A program made the position numbers and the translations under genes. Positions 1 to 7,545 of a stretch of 41,015 bases of DNA are shown here, in pieces. This stretch comes from a virus. The notes below the pieces were generated by a model, which saw only the letters and a list, made by a program, of their open reading frames with translations, made no database searches and was not told the origin of the DNA. The stretch spans positions 1 to 41,015 of the IMG/VR virus record IMGVR_UViG_3300022752_000150. One strand, 5' to 3'. Within the stretch, counting starts at the first letter, position 1, and each line of letters opens with the position of its first letter.

Positions 1-1
1 T

Positions 2-2185
2 CAAACTGTTCCATCGTACTCAACTACATATTCTCCGCCCACTACTGTTAACTCTACTGGAAATCTTGTAAACAATACACAAACTGCTACGCCTTCAACA
101 TCAACATGGCAAAATGCTGTATTTCAAAATTCATTAACTTGCTGGGCATGGGGAGATCCGGGATACTGCGGGCCCAATCCAATAGTTAGTCCTTCTGGGA
201 GTATTAATTTTTCATTTGGCATGGTTGATCTACATCAGAAAGTTAATGTGGGCAAAGCTTTGCCCTACGGAGGATCTGGACTTATAACAACTGGCTATAC
301 ATTTGAATGGACTTCTAAAAATGGGAATGGATGGGACGATGGAAGGCAAGATGTGCTTAGTGCTTATGTTAAATTGTATAGTCCCGGTGATACTAAAGTT
401 ATAGAATCTTTTAATTATAATTTGAATTTTATTCATAACTGGACAACATTTTCTTATACTGAGACATGGCAGAATACAAAGGTTGGATACAGAGAGAACC
501 AAGTAGGCAATGTTCAGTTCGGTTTTGTGGGAATGGACAATAACTACTGGGCGGGTCCGTATGGGCCTGAAGTAAACAATGTGAATTTTCAACTTAAATA
601 TAAACCCGATCCTTGTAAAAATAATCCTTTGTTTAGTCCAGAATGTCCTAATTTTAATACAGAAATTTCTAAAATTGGCAAAACTACAGTAAATGAACCG
701 GAAAAAATTAAAATTGATGACACCAATAACTTTCCTCCTCCAAGAGAAGAAAGGGACAGACCTCCAAAATTAGAATTCGTGGATGGCACAAAAGAGTTTG
801 GAGTCAAAGAACATACGATTGATTTAAATCGTTTATCAGATACATTAACAAAAATTACTGAAACTAGAATTATTCAAGAAGAAAAAAGTTTAGAATTGGC
901 TAAAGAACAAATAATTAAAACAGAGGAACAATCCGAAAAGGTTACTAAATTTGCTGAAAGTATTGCAAGAGATTCACAAAATAAAAGTATCAAAGAAAGT
1001 ATGGAAGTAAAAATTGATACAATAAGCAATGTAACTAATAAAAAAGAAAGCAGTGATAGTATTTTATCATTATTTCAAGGACCCAATTCTTCAAACATTG
1101 GCACCAATACGAATTTATTAGGTCCTCGTTCAGTTGCAACAAATCAATCCTTGCCTAGAGAAAATAAAGAAATTCTCACAACAGAAACAAATTCAACGGT
1201 TACAAGAACTCCAAATCAAATTCTACAACAATCTATGTTCACTTTGAGTATATTTAATAAAGCGCAAGAACAGTCTCAAGAAGTTACGCAAAGTATTAAA
1301 ACAAACAATGAAATATCTTTAATGAATAATTCACCATTGCCTGGTAATAAAATTTTTACACAAAACAATTCCTCGCAACAAATAAATCCAATCGTAGATT
1401 CATCAAGCCAAATTACTGCAATTACACCTCAGGCTAATTCAACACAAGCTGCAGTAATAAGTCAACCTGTCAATATTTCTCTTGTCGTATCTAAACCTAC
1501 GATGGTAATTCAATCTACGCAAAATACTAATCAATCTGTTTCGACAGAAACAAATATCTCAACTTATCAATTAAAAAATAATTTGGAAGTTTCTTCTCTA
1601 TCTGTGGAAAGTATCGTTGAACCCATTATTCAAAATAATACAAACATTAAAATAGATGAACCAATTATTCACAAAAATTTTACTATACAAACTAACGAAA
1701 TTATAATACCCACTGTAAATAATCAAGTAGATAAGGCTACTATTCAACAGAATAAAAATACTGTAGAACAGCCTATATCACAAGAAAATATAGTACCTGT
1801 GGTAGCATTAGAAATAAAAGCAAAAGATGTTTCTATAGAAACGCCTGTCAACACAAAAAATAATTTTACAGAAAAAGCTAATCCATTGAATGAAATTATT
1901 AATTCTAAAACTATTAATATGGTCGAACAAAAACAAGATACAAAAACAACATCTGTTAAATCTAATGTACAAGACAACGATGCTGCAGCAGGTATTTCTA
2001 TTGCCAATATTGCTAAATCTCCCATAGGATTTAATTCTTACATGGTATCATTATCTGATGCCAATTTTTATGCCCCCAAAGAGATATACAGAAATCAAAG
2101 AACTGTGGACAATGTGCGAGCACTAAGGCAATTATCAAGCGACAGGCTTCATCAGGAAATGATCGATCAACAATACAAGAGATAA
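2..2185 (+). CDS. Large putative structural/adhesin protein, 5' end outside window
   Basis: The reading frame is open from base 2, so the internal ATG at 221 is not the real start and the gene is truncated by the window edge. About 728 residues are visible. The first ~200 residues look like a beta-sandwich domain rich in W, Y, N and G, with a DNNYWAGPYGPEV motif followed by a Cys-containing DPCKNNPLFSPECPNF segment. I recall this arrangement from other environmental phage proteins, without a known function. Next comes a charged, coiled-coil-like stretch (roughly nt 820-1050), then ~300 residues of low-complexity N/T/Q/S-rich sequence. A compact C-terminus (YAPKEIYRNQ, then ALRQLSSDRLHQEMIDQQYK) looks conserved. 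Length, composition and modular layout suggest a virion surface or tail-associated protein. Function is inferred only. Confidence 0.7.
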   Translation, partial: QTVPSYSTTYSPPTTVNSTGNLVNNTQTATPSTSTWQNAVFQNSLTCWAWGDPGYCGPNPIVSPSGSINFSFGMVDLHQKVNVGKALPYGGSGLITTGYTFEWTSKNGNGWDDGRQDVLSAYVKLYSPGDTKVIESFNYNLNFIHNWTTFSYTETWQNTKVGYRENQVGNVQFGFVGMDNNYWAGPYGPEVNNVNFQLKYKPDPCKNNPLFSPECPNFNTEISKIGKTTVNEPEKIKIDDTNNFPPPREERDRPPKLEFVDGTKEFGVKEHTIDLNRLSDTLTKITETRIIQEEKSLELAKEQIIKTEEQSEKVTKFAESIARDSQNKSIKESMEVKIDTISNVTNKKESSDSILSLFQGPNSSNIGTNTNLLGPRSVATNQSLPRENKEILTTETNSTVTRTPNQILQQSMFTLSIFNKAQEQSQEVTQSIKTNNEISLMNNSPLPGNKIFTQNNSSQQINPIVDSSSQITAITPQANSTQAAVISQPVNISLVVSKPTMVIQSTQNTNQSVSTETNISTYQLKNNLEVSSLSVESIVEPIIQNNTNIKIDEPIIHKNFTIQTNEIIIPTVNNQVDKATIQQNKNTVEQPISQENIVPVVALEIKAKDVSIETPVNTKNNFTEKANPLNEIINSKTINMVEQKQDTKTTSVKSNVQDNDAAAGISIANIAKSPIGFNSYMVSLSDANFYAPKEIYRNQRTVDNVRALRQLSSDRLHQEMIDQQYKR

Positions 2186-2186
2186 C

Positions 2187-2282
2187 ATGGAAAACTACAA
2201 TTATTTGCCATTGTTTCACGTTATATTATTTGTAATTGGTTTAATGATTCTGGCAGCTTCTACCGGTAAAAAAGAAGAATAG
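2187..2282 (+). CDS. Small single-pass membrane protein (31 aa)
   Basis: The gene starts at ATG 2187, one base after the upstream stop codon, and ends at TAG 2282. The product has a short polar N-terminus (MENYNYLP), one hydrophobic helix (about residues 9-24, FHVILFVIGLMILAAS) and a lysine/glutamate tail. Tight spacing to the genes on both sides supports co-translation. A small membrane peptide beside a second membrane-anchored protein could belong to lysis or envelope interaction, but no family is recognised. Confidence 0.6.
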   Translation: MENYNYLPLFHVILFVIGLMILAASTGKKEE

Positions 2283-2290
2283 GAGTTAAA

Positions 2291-2977
2291 ATGACCGAAG
2301 AAATCAAAGACGTCAACAAAAAAATTGACGATGCCGAAGCAGCAGTTAAAAAATATGCTTCTAAAGATACCGTTATCAGTATTGGAGGCTATGAGTTTAC
2401 TCCAGCAAAACTTATGGTCGCCTTTACATTGGTATCATCAATTTTAGGTGGACTTTATGGCGCATTTGAAGTATATAAAGATTATGTTGGCATGAAAAAG
2501 AAGATAGCGGAATATGTAACACCCGACCTCTCAGAGTTCGATAAAAGATTAAGTGTTCAAGAAGAGGGCACTGTTAAGGCTCAAAAATCTATTGAGGAAA
2601 GTGTGGATAAAACAGCGGAATATACGAAAGACATTAAAAATGATTTAAAGAATGATTTGCGTAGATTAGAAAAAGTGGTTGAAGAGGTAGAACGTGCCAA
2701 TAAGCAACAAGCAAGAGAAATTGAAAAAGCAATTGGCGAAGCGAAGGCTGAAATTCGTGCCGCACAAAAACAAGTTGACACTGCTGCAAATCAGCTAAAT
2801 AAAGATGTTGCGTCTGCTACCTCTCAATTAAACAAAGATGTTACAGCTGCTATTAAAAATACTGAACAACAATTGAGAGCACAAGATCGTGAAGTGGATC
2901 AAAAATTAAAAAGTCTCGAAAAGAAAATGGATGAAAATTTAAAGAAAGCTTTGGACAATCCGTTGGCAAACAAATGA
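2291..2977 (+). CDS. Membrane-anchored coiled-coil protein, function unknown
   Basis: The 228-residue product has a short charged N-terminal helix, one likely transmembrane segment at about residues 38-56 (KLMVAFTLVSSILGGLYGAF), then a long helical region rich in K, E, Q and A with heptad character to the end. Two near-repeats of QLNKDV near residues 167-180 show that the coiled coil is partly repetitive. The start is ATG 2291, preceded by AGGAG at 2281-2285. It sits directly after a 31-residue membrane peptide. A membrane-tethered rod could act in lysis, superinfection control or tail-membrane contact; the sequence does not decide between them. Confidence 0.75.
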   Translation: MTEEIKDVNKKIDDAEAAVKKYASKDTVISIGGYEFTPAKLMVAFTLVSSILGGLYGAFEVYKDYVGMKKKIAEYVTPDLSEFDKRLSVQEEGTVKAQKSIEESVDKTAEYTKDIKNDLKNDLRRLEKVVEEVERANKQQAREIEKAIGEAKAEIRAAQKQVDTAANQLNKDVASATSQLNKDVTAAIKNTEQQLRAQDREVDQKLKSLEKKMDENLKKALDNPLANK

Positions 2978-2999
2978 TATATGATTTTTGGGTAAGAAT

Positions 3000-3110
3000 G
3001 TGGTTAAACTGCTCATATTTGCCCTATTATATATTGGCAAACATTCAATCGCCCAAGAAGACCTGCCCTTGACAAACATTTTTGATCGTGTTATTATGAG
3101 TGTTCAATGA
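3000..3110 (+). CDS. Possible small exported peptide (36 aa, GTG start)
   Basis: A frame beginning at GTG 3000 reads VVKLLIFALLYIGKHSIAQE and ends at TGA 3110. The start looks like a short signal peptide with a possible cleavage after SIA. There is no good Shine-Dalgarno sequence and the 3' half overlaps a strong promoter, so the gene may not be real. An overlapping frame from ATG 2973 to TGA 3071 is less convincing. Confidence 0.3.
   Translation: MVKLLIFALLYIGKHSIAQEDLPLTNIFDRVIMSVQ
3069..3097 (+). promoter_or_regulatory. Sigma70-type promoter upstream of 3126 gene
   Basis: TTGACA at 3069-3074 and TATTAT at 3092-3097 are separated by 17 nt, which is nearly consensus. The next gene starts at 3126 with AAGGAAAG just before it. 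This would open the operon that runs into rnh and probably uses host RNA polymerase early in infection. Confidence 0.75.
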
Positions 3111-3125
3111 TGAAAAGGAAAGATA

Positions 3126-4187
3126 ATGGCTCGTGCTCGTATGATTGTGGATACAGAACCAAAAATTATAGGCGAACTATCACAATCTGAACTTACCTCA
3201 ATTTTATCGTGGTATTCGCAAAACAAGGATCGCAAAGATTCTTTGAAATTTGCGGTAGACTATTTAAGAAAACACCACAAAATAACTGCCGCCTTTACAC
3301 TTAAATCTAAAGGCTCGACGTTTGGTTTTATTTGCCGTATACTCACAAACGGCGGCATCTTACCAACCGAAAATCAACTTTGGTTTGAAAAAGAAATCGA
3401 AGAAATCAAACAAGATGTTTTGTCTGAAAAACCTGTACAAGTTTCTGACAAAGTTGTGGTCAATATTCAAGAGAGAGTCCGTGAAAAAGCCTCAGATTGT
3501 ATTGGTGAACTTGAAGGCTTAATAGATGATTTAATTCTTTCTAATTTTAAGGCCAATAGTTCTCCGTATGGTACCTTCCATCGTTTTTCTTTGAAGGGCG
3601 CCCATGTCAAACATGTTGTAGATCATTTTAAGGCCAAAAGACAAGAATTTGATTTAGTTTTAGACACCGACGATAAAGATATAAAAGAAGGTTATTCTAA
3701 TTTTTCTAAGTCACAATTAAAAAAATTAATTGCATATTGCGACCAAATAATACTAGATTGTGGTAAAATCAGTGAAGACTCGGTTAAAAGTCGAAAGCCA
3801 AGAAAGCGCAAAACAAAAACGCCTGAACAGATTGTATCAAAAGTTAAAGTGTGTGAAGAATTTAAAGAATTAAATTTAAAATCAATTGATGTAAAATCTA
3901 TTTTAGGAGCTACGCAACTGTGGGTATACAACACAAAGTATCGCAAAGTAGGTCTCTATCAAGCCGAAGACGCTGGTGGTTTTACAGTCAAAGGGACAAC
4001 GATTTTAAACTTCAACGAGAGCAAATCTATACAGAAGAAACTGAGAAAACCCGAAGTCTCATTACCACAGATACTAAGCGGCGGCAAAGTATTTCTTCGT
4101 AATTTTATGGATAGTGTTCGTGCTGTCGAAACACCACTGAATGGTCGATTGAATCAAGATATTATTTTATTGAAAGTTACAAAATGA
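3126..4187 (+). CDS. Conserved T4-like phage protein of unknown function
   Basis: The product has 353 residues with no signal peptide or membrane segment. The N-terminal ~100 residues are helical (LSWYSQNKDRKDSLKFAVDYLRKH). The centre holds a very basic linker (SRKPRKRKTKTPEQ, about residues 223-236). The C-terminal ~110 residues look beta-rich and contain ATQLWVYNTKYRKVGLYQAED, which I recall from other T4-like environmental phages as an uncharacterised family. The basic linker hints at nucleic-acid binding. It has a strong promoter and a good ribosome-binding site, and its stop overlaps the next start (ATGA), so the two are translationally coupled. Confidence 0.8.
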   Translation: MARARMIVDTEPKIIGELSQSELTSILSWYSQNKDRKDSLKFAVDYLRKHHKITAAFTLKSKGSTFGFICRILTNGGILPTENQLWFEKEIEEIKQDVLSEKPVQVSDKVVVNIQERVREKASDCIGELEGLIDDLILSNFKANSSPYGTFHRFSLKGAHVKHVVDHFKAKRQEFDLVLDTDDKDIKEGYSNFSKSQLKKLIAYCDQIILDCGKISEDSVKSRKPRKRKTKTPEQIVSKVKVCEEFKELNLKSIDVKSILGATQLWVYNTKYRKVGLYQAEDAGGFTVKGTTILNFNESKSIQKKLRKPEVSLPQILSGGKVFLRNFMDSVRAVETPLNGRLNQDIILLKVTK

Positions 4188-4645
4188 CAATTTACTATAA
4201 CGATGAACGTGATTATTCTGAAATCATTGAGGGTTGGATTCGTGAATTTATGTGGTCAATGAATGAGGACGAAGACCTTTTTCCTGGTTACGATGATAGT
4301 TATAAACCGGCCGGTGTAAAAATTATCTTTGACGGTTTTGGAGATAAAGAGTGGGAAGATGAAAATGGTGAGTATCAATATGAAGAAGGCGGCAATAAAG
4401 AAATGAAATCTTTTGCTGTGTTCATTCATAAAAATTCATTAACTGAAGAATTTCCGCCACATGAGACAACACCTTGGGCTCTCATTCATCGACCAAAAGA
4501 AGAGGTTTGTATTTGGGTTTGGTATGATGAAAATGCCGATGAAGTTGAAGTAATACCTTTTGAAGACAACAACTCTACCGAATTAGACCACAAATTTATT
4601 ACCGACTTGATTTTTGCAATTCATAAAAGAGATACTCATAAATAA
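4184..4645 (+). CDS. Acidic protein of unknown function
   Basis: The 153-residue protein is strikingly acidic and aromatic (many D, E, W, Y), with no membrane segment. It overlaps the preceding stop by 4 nt (ATGA), so it is probably made in a fixed ratio with the 353-aa protein and may be its partner; that protein carries a basic linker that an acidic partner could neutralise. This is inference from charge and coupling only. The strong negative charge would also fit a DNA-mimic protein, but no family signature is visible. Confidence 0.75.
   Translation: MTIYYNDERDYSEIIEGWIREFMWSMNEDEDLFPGYDDSYKPAGVKIIFDGFGDKEWEDENGEYQYEEGGNKEMKSFAVFIHKNSLTEEFPPHETTPWALIHRPKEEVCIWVWYDENADEVEVIPFEDNNSTELDHKFITDLIFAIHKRDTHK
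4637..4644 (+). promoter_or_regulatory. Candidate T4-type late promoter (CATAAATA) before rnh
   Basis: CATAAATA overlaps the stop codon of the upstream gene and lies 45 nt before the rnh start. T4-like phages use TATAAATA, and relatives NATAAATA, as late promoters recognised by gp55. The motif is short and the DNA is AT-rich, so chance occurrence is possible. Confidence 0.35.
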
Positions 4646-4688
4646 AATTGCCGCAACATCTATATAATGATGTTATACTGAACACACT

Positions 4689-5537
4689 ATGATAATTTTT
4701 GACTACCAACAAATCGCAATTTCTAATCTGATGGAACAGATTGGTTCTTCTAAAACTCCTGTGGATGAAAACTTAGTTCGCCACATGATTTTGAACACCA
4801 TTCGTACTTATGTAAAGAAATTTAAAGAAACCCACGGACCCGAAATCATTATTGCTTGTGATAATCGTAACTATTGGCGCCGCGATTATTTTCCACACTA
4901 TAAAGCCGGCCGAAAAAAAGCTCGTGCTGCCTCTGGTCATGACTGGTCATCTATCTTTGAATCACTAAATAAGATTCGTGAAGAGCTAAAAGAAAGTTCT
5001 CCATATAAAGTAATGGATGTTGAGGGCGCCGAAGCTGATGATATTATTGGCACACTTGTTCAAAAGTATTCTGTTACAGAAAAAATTTTGATTCTTTCAA
5101 GTGATAAAGACTTTGCACAACTTCAGCGTTATTCAAATGTCGAACAGTTTTCACCAATTTTGAAGAAGTACATTAAAGAACCACTTCCTTTGATACAACT
5201 AAAACAACTAATTATCCGAGGCGATAAGAGTGATGGGATTCCTAACATTCTTTCTTCTGATGATATTTTTGTGGTGGGTGGTCGACAGAAACCTATAACA
5301 GAATCCAAAATCATTAAATGGATCAATCAAGAACCTAAAGAGTTTTGTAATGAGGAAATGATGCGTAATTTCAATCGTAATGAATTAATGATTGATCTTA
5401 CAAAAGTGCCCATTACATTGAAAGAAAAAATACTAAATACTTATGACAACTCTAAAGGTAAAACGAAACAGGAATTCGTGGACTACATGATAGCCAATCG
5501 TTTGAAAAACCTTATTGAAGTGGTGCATGAATTTTAA
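4689..5537 (+). CDS. rnh: RNase H / 5'-3' exonuclease (T4 Rnh family)
   Basis: This flap-type 5' nuclease removes RNA primers from lagging-strand fragments during phage replication, working with the single-strand binding protein gp32. The 282 residues align from memory along the whole length with T4 RNase H (305 aa). Visible metal-binding acidic residues are D5 (IIFDY), D58 (ACDNRNYWRRDYFPHYK), E115/D117/D118 (EGAEADD), D139/D141 (SSDKDF) and D179/D182 (RGDKSDGIPNI). The WRRDYFPHYK signature is typical of the T4 branch. In T4 rnh lies close to 33, 59 and 32. Here the same genes keep their order and strand, but about 6.9 kb of other genes separate rnh from 33. Confidence 0.93.
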   Translation: MIIFDYQQIAISNLMEQIGSSKTPVDENLVRHMILNTIRTYVKKFKETHGPEIIIACDNRNYWRRDYFPHYKAGRKKARAASGHDWSSIFESLNKIREELKESSPYKVMDVEGAEADDIIGTLVQKYSVTEKILILSSDKDFAQLQRYSNVEQFSPILKKYIKEPLPLIQLKQLIIRGDKSDGIPNILSSDDIFVVGGRQKPITESKIIKWINQEPKEFCNEEMMRNFNRNELMIDLTKVPITLKEKILNTYDNSKGKTKQEFVDYMIANRLKNLIEVVHEF

Positions 5538-5548
5538 TTGAGAAACAT

Positions 5549-5974
5549 ATGTCAGCAGAAAAACTATATTCTGAAATTTTCGAAGAGTTTGATAAGGTTA
5601 CAACAAAACAAGAACGAATTAACATACTAAGAAAATACGATCATCCAAGGTTTCGTTTGTTTCTTACAGCGGCCTTTCATCCAGAAGTTCAATTTGATGT
5701 AGAAATCCCCACCTATCGACCAGCTTTAGAACCTGCAGGTCTTAATTTTACCTATCTTGATTCCGAGATGGCTAAAATTTATAGGTTTTTGAAAAATCAT
5801 CCAGAGAGACCTCAAGGTTTAACTCCCGAAAAAGCTAAACAACTTCTTCTTGTTGTATTAGAATCACTGCACAAAGATGAAGCTGAATTGTTTACTCGAC
5901 TGATTCGTAAAAATTTGGGCGTTAAACATCTCAATTCTAAACTTGTTGAAGAGGCTTTTCCGGGTCTTCTATGA
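5549..5974 (+). CDS. Conserved T4-like phage protein (DUF6433-like)
   Basis: The 141-residue helical protein starts with LYSEIFEEFDKVTTKQERINILRKYDHPRFRLFLTAAFHP, split here as an amphipathic N-terminal helix and a KYDHPRFRLFLTAAF helix. It ends with an acidic HKDEAELFTRLIR segment. The pattern matches a family of unknown function common next to rnh or replication genes in T4-like phages, which I think is DUF6433; the family name is from memory. It starts 12 nt after rnh, and its stop overlaps the following glycosyltransferase start. Confidence 0.75.
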   Translation: MSAEKLYSEIFEEFDKVTTKQERINILRKYDHPRFRLFLTAAFHPEVQFDVEIPTYRPALEPAGLNFTYLDSEMAKIYRFLKNHPERPQGLTPEKAKQLLLVVLESLHKDEAELFTRLIRKNLGVKHLNSKLVEEAFPGLL

Positions 5975-6723
5975 AAGTTGCTGTAGTAACTCCAACAATT
6001 GGTTTTGAATATTTAAATCAGTGTATACAATCCGTTCAAAATCAAACATATGATAATTTAGTGCATTATATTTTTTTGGATGGTGAAGAGAATTATCAAA
6101 AAATATATCCAGTTTTGTTTGAAAATTCTGGCAAAAGAGAAATTAAAACAATTCAAATAGAAGAAAATATTGGAAAAGGCTGGTATGGTCATCGTGCGTA
6201 TGCTGCTTGTTCTTTTCTTGTAAATGCCGATGTAATTTGTTATCTTGATGAAGATAACTGGTTCGAGCCAAATCATGTTGAATCTATTGTTGATAAATTG
6301 AATAATGGATTTGATTGGACATATTCATTTAGAAATATTCATGACAAGAATGGAGAATTTATTTGTGAAGACAATTGTGAATCACTTGGTAAATGGCCTG
6401 TGTATGTTAATCCATCGGTATATCATATTGATACCTCAACTTTCGGAGTTCGCCGTAACATTGCTACTTCTGTTGGTCATGCATGGTATGGCCAATGGGG
6501 TGCTGATAGGCAATTCTTTTCAACCTTAAAAAAATATTTTCCAAATTTTGAAGGCACTCGAAAGTATACTTCAAATTATCGATTAGATGGAAATCCAAAA
6601 TCGGTAACCAAAGAATTTTTCTTTGAAGGGAATAAACTGATGTTAGAAGCTCACAACGGAGAATACCCTTGGAAGAAAAAACATTTTATAACTTTAGGAC
6701 CTGGAATTACTTTAGTTGATTAA
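5971..6723 (+). CDS. Family 2 (GT-A fold) glycosyltransferase
   Basis: The 250-residue protein has the GT2 layout: an N-terminal nucleotide-sugar binding strand (MKVAVVTPTIGFEYLNQCIQ), a QTYDNLVHYIFLDG turn, and an acidic metal-binding motif DED at residues 93-95 (ICYLDEDNWFEPNHV). A downstream WGADRQFFSTL segment is in the position of the catalytic-base region. There is no membrane segment, so it probably acts in the cytoplasm, on phage DNA, virion proteins or host surface-sugar precursors; acceptor and donor are unknown. The start overlaps the previous stop (ATGA). Confidence 0.85.
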   Translation: MKVAVVTPTIGFEYLNQCIQSVQNQTYDNLVHYIFLDGEENYQKIYPVLFENSGKREIKTIQIEENIGKGWYGHRAYAACSFLVNADVICYLDEDNWFEPNHVESIVDKLNNGFDWTYSFRNIHDKNGEFICEDNCESLGKWPVYVNPSVYHIDTSTFGVRRNIATSVGHAWYGQWGADRQFFSTLKKYFPNFEGTRKYTSNYRLDGNPKSVTKEFFFEGNKLMLEAHNGEYPWKKKHFITLGPGITLVD

Positions 6724-6731
6724 GGAGAATC

Positions 6732-6881
6732 ATGCAATCTGGCGGCAAAAAAATAATTAAAACTCAAAAAACAAAATTTAAAAAAAATAAAGATTACGAT
6801 CCTCAACAAAATGAGCGTCAAAAACATCATGATAAGTCCTATTACAGATTGTTAAAACAGGAGAGAGAACATGTCTTATAA
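6732..6881 (+). CDS. Small basic protein (49 aa)
   Basis: ATG 6732 follows a strong AAGGAG (6722-6727) and the frame ends at TAA 6881. The product is very lysine-rich at the N-terminus (MQSGGKKIIKTQKTKFKKNK) and ends in a short amphipathic segment. Small basic peptides of this kind often bind nucleic acid, but nothing specific is recognised. It overlaps the next gene by 11 nt. Confidence 0.6.
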   Translation: MQSGGKKIIKTQKTKFKKNKDYDPQQNERQKHHDKSYYRLLKQEREHVL

Positions 6882-7038
6882 ATTCCATATCAAAAAAAGA
6901 ATAGCTGAACTTCAAACGCAAATTGATAATAAGTATGGACAAGTAGAAGCTCTCCAAAAAGAATTACGACAATTGAAGGTCAAGGAATTTGAGGAAGACA
7001 TGAAAGAAGAGGATGAGCGAGTGTTGCTAAAGGGATAG
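6871..7038 (+). CDS. Small coiled-coil protein (55 aa)
   Basis: ATG 6871 is preceded by AGGAGAGAG and the frame ends at TAG 7038. The product is one long charged helix with heptads (KKRIAELQTQIDNKYGQVEALQKELRQLK) and a very acidic end (EEDMKEEDER). It is probably a dimeric coiled coil. No family is recognised. Confidence 0.6.
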   Translation: MSYKFHIKKRIAELQTQIDNKYGQVEALQKELRQLKVKEFEEDMKEEDERVLLKG

Positions 7039-7040
7039 TG

Positions 7041-7057
7041 TTGCTTAAAAACAACAC
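7041..7057 (+). repeat. Direct repeat copy A, TTGCTTAAAAACAACAC
   Basis: This 17-mer recurs with one mismatch at 7473-7489 (TTGCGTAAAAACAACAC). Each copy lies just upstream of a TTGACA promoter, with 8 nt and 1 nt between repeat and -35 box respectively. A duplicated promoter cassette or a shared binding site is possible. Confidence 0.6.
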
Positions 7058-7065
7058 ATAAGCTC

Positions 7066-7093
7066 TTGACAATGCTACCATTTTCTGTACAAT
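7066..7093 (+). promoter_or_regulatory. Sigma70-type promoter of the SWIM gene
   Basis: TTGACA (7066-7071) and TACAAT (7088-7093) have a 16-nt spacer. The expected transcription start is about 7100, which is the ATG itself, so the transcript would be leaderless. There is no Shine-Dalgarno sequence upstream of 7100. Confidence 0.65.
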
Positions 7094-7101
7094 GGTAGCA
7101 T
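7072..7101 (+). promoter_or_regulatory. Perfect 11-bp inverted repeat over -10 box and start codon
   Basis: ATGCTACCATT (7072-7082) and AATGGTAGCAT (7091-7101) are exact reverse complements around an 8-nt centre. The dyad covers the promoter spacer, the -10 box and the first two bases of the ATG at 7100. As DNA it looks like an operator. In a read-through RNA it would form a hairpin hiding the start codon. Confidence 0.7.
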
Positions 7102-7480
7102 GCAAATTCTAAAAGAAACCACTGTCTGGAACACGGATTACTCCGTGCCGAATCACACTTACTTGCTCGATAATAAAAATCGGCTCATTGCGTATGCTGA
7201 TGCCAAAACTGGTAAAATTCACATTAGCAAGTCTCAATCCATGGTTCTTGATATGCGTTATCGCACATTCAAAGCCGTCAATCATCCGGGCCTGTCAAAA
7301 TTAGTTAAAGCTGAAAAGACCGAAGGCGTTCGATTGTTCAAAGTCCAATCTGGCCAAAAAATCTACAATGTCGAAGTGTCAAGTTCAGTTTACACTTGCA
7401 CCTGTACCGGGTTCAATTTTCGAGGCAAATGCAAGCACGGAGATGCTGTTGCTAAAAAACTACAGTCGGAAGTTGCGTAA
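7100..7480 (+). CDS. SWIM-type zinc-finger protein
   Basis: The 126-residue protein ends in a SWIM zinc finger, CxC-x8-CxH, with C100, C102, C111 and H113 in VYTCTCTGFNFRGKCKHGDAV. SWIM fingers bind DNA or protein partners and occur in recombination mediators, transposases and phage proteins. The N-terminal ~90 residues form a small beta-rich domain of unknown type. ATG 7100 is the first Met of the frame; it lies at the predicted transcription start and in the arm of a perfect dyad, so expression may be leaderless and tightly controlled. Together this suggests a DNA-binding early protein, possibly self-regulated. The regulatory role is inference. Confidence 0.75.
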   Translation: MQILKETTVWNTDYSVPNHTYLLDNKNRLIAYADAKTGKIHISKSQSMVLDMRYRTFKAVNHPGLSKLVKAEKTEGVRLFKVQSGQKIYNVEVSSSVYTCTCTGFNFRGKCKHGDAVAKKLQSEVA

Positions 7481-7489
7481 AAACAACAC
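7473..7489 (+). repeat. Direct repeat copy B, TTGCGTAAAAACAACAC
   Basis: This is the second copy of the 17-mer found at 7041-7057, with one mismatch. It overlaps the end of the SWIM gene and ends 1 nt before the next TTGACA. Confidence 0.6.
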
Positions 7490-7490
7490 C

Positions 7491-7518
7491 TTGACAATTG
7501 CCGAAGTTACTGTATAAT
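7491..7518 (+). promoter_or_regulatory. Consensus sigma70 promoter
   Basis: TTGACA (7491-7496) and TATAAT (7513-7518) match consensus at all 12 positions with a 16-nt spacer. The expected start, near 7525, gives a short leader with GGAGAG before ATG 7546. This is likely one of the strongest early promoters here. Confidence 0.85.
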
Positions 7519-7545
7519 GGAAACATACTGAGAACGGAGAGATAA

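Noticed and set aside
4648-4679. Sigma70 promoter before rnh (TTGCCG, TATAAT or TATACT) with 6-bp dyad AACATC/GATGTT
   Set aside because: Box spacing is 9 or 20 nt, outside the normal range, and the short dyad is weak; only the CATAAATA motif was kept at low confidence.
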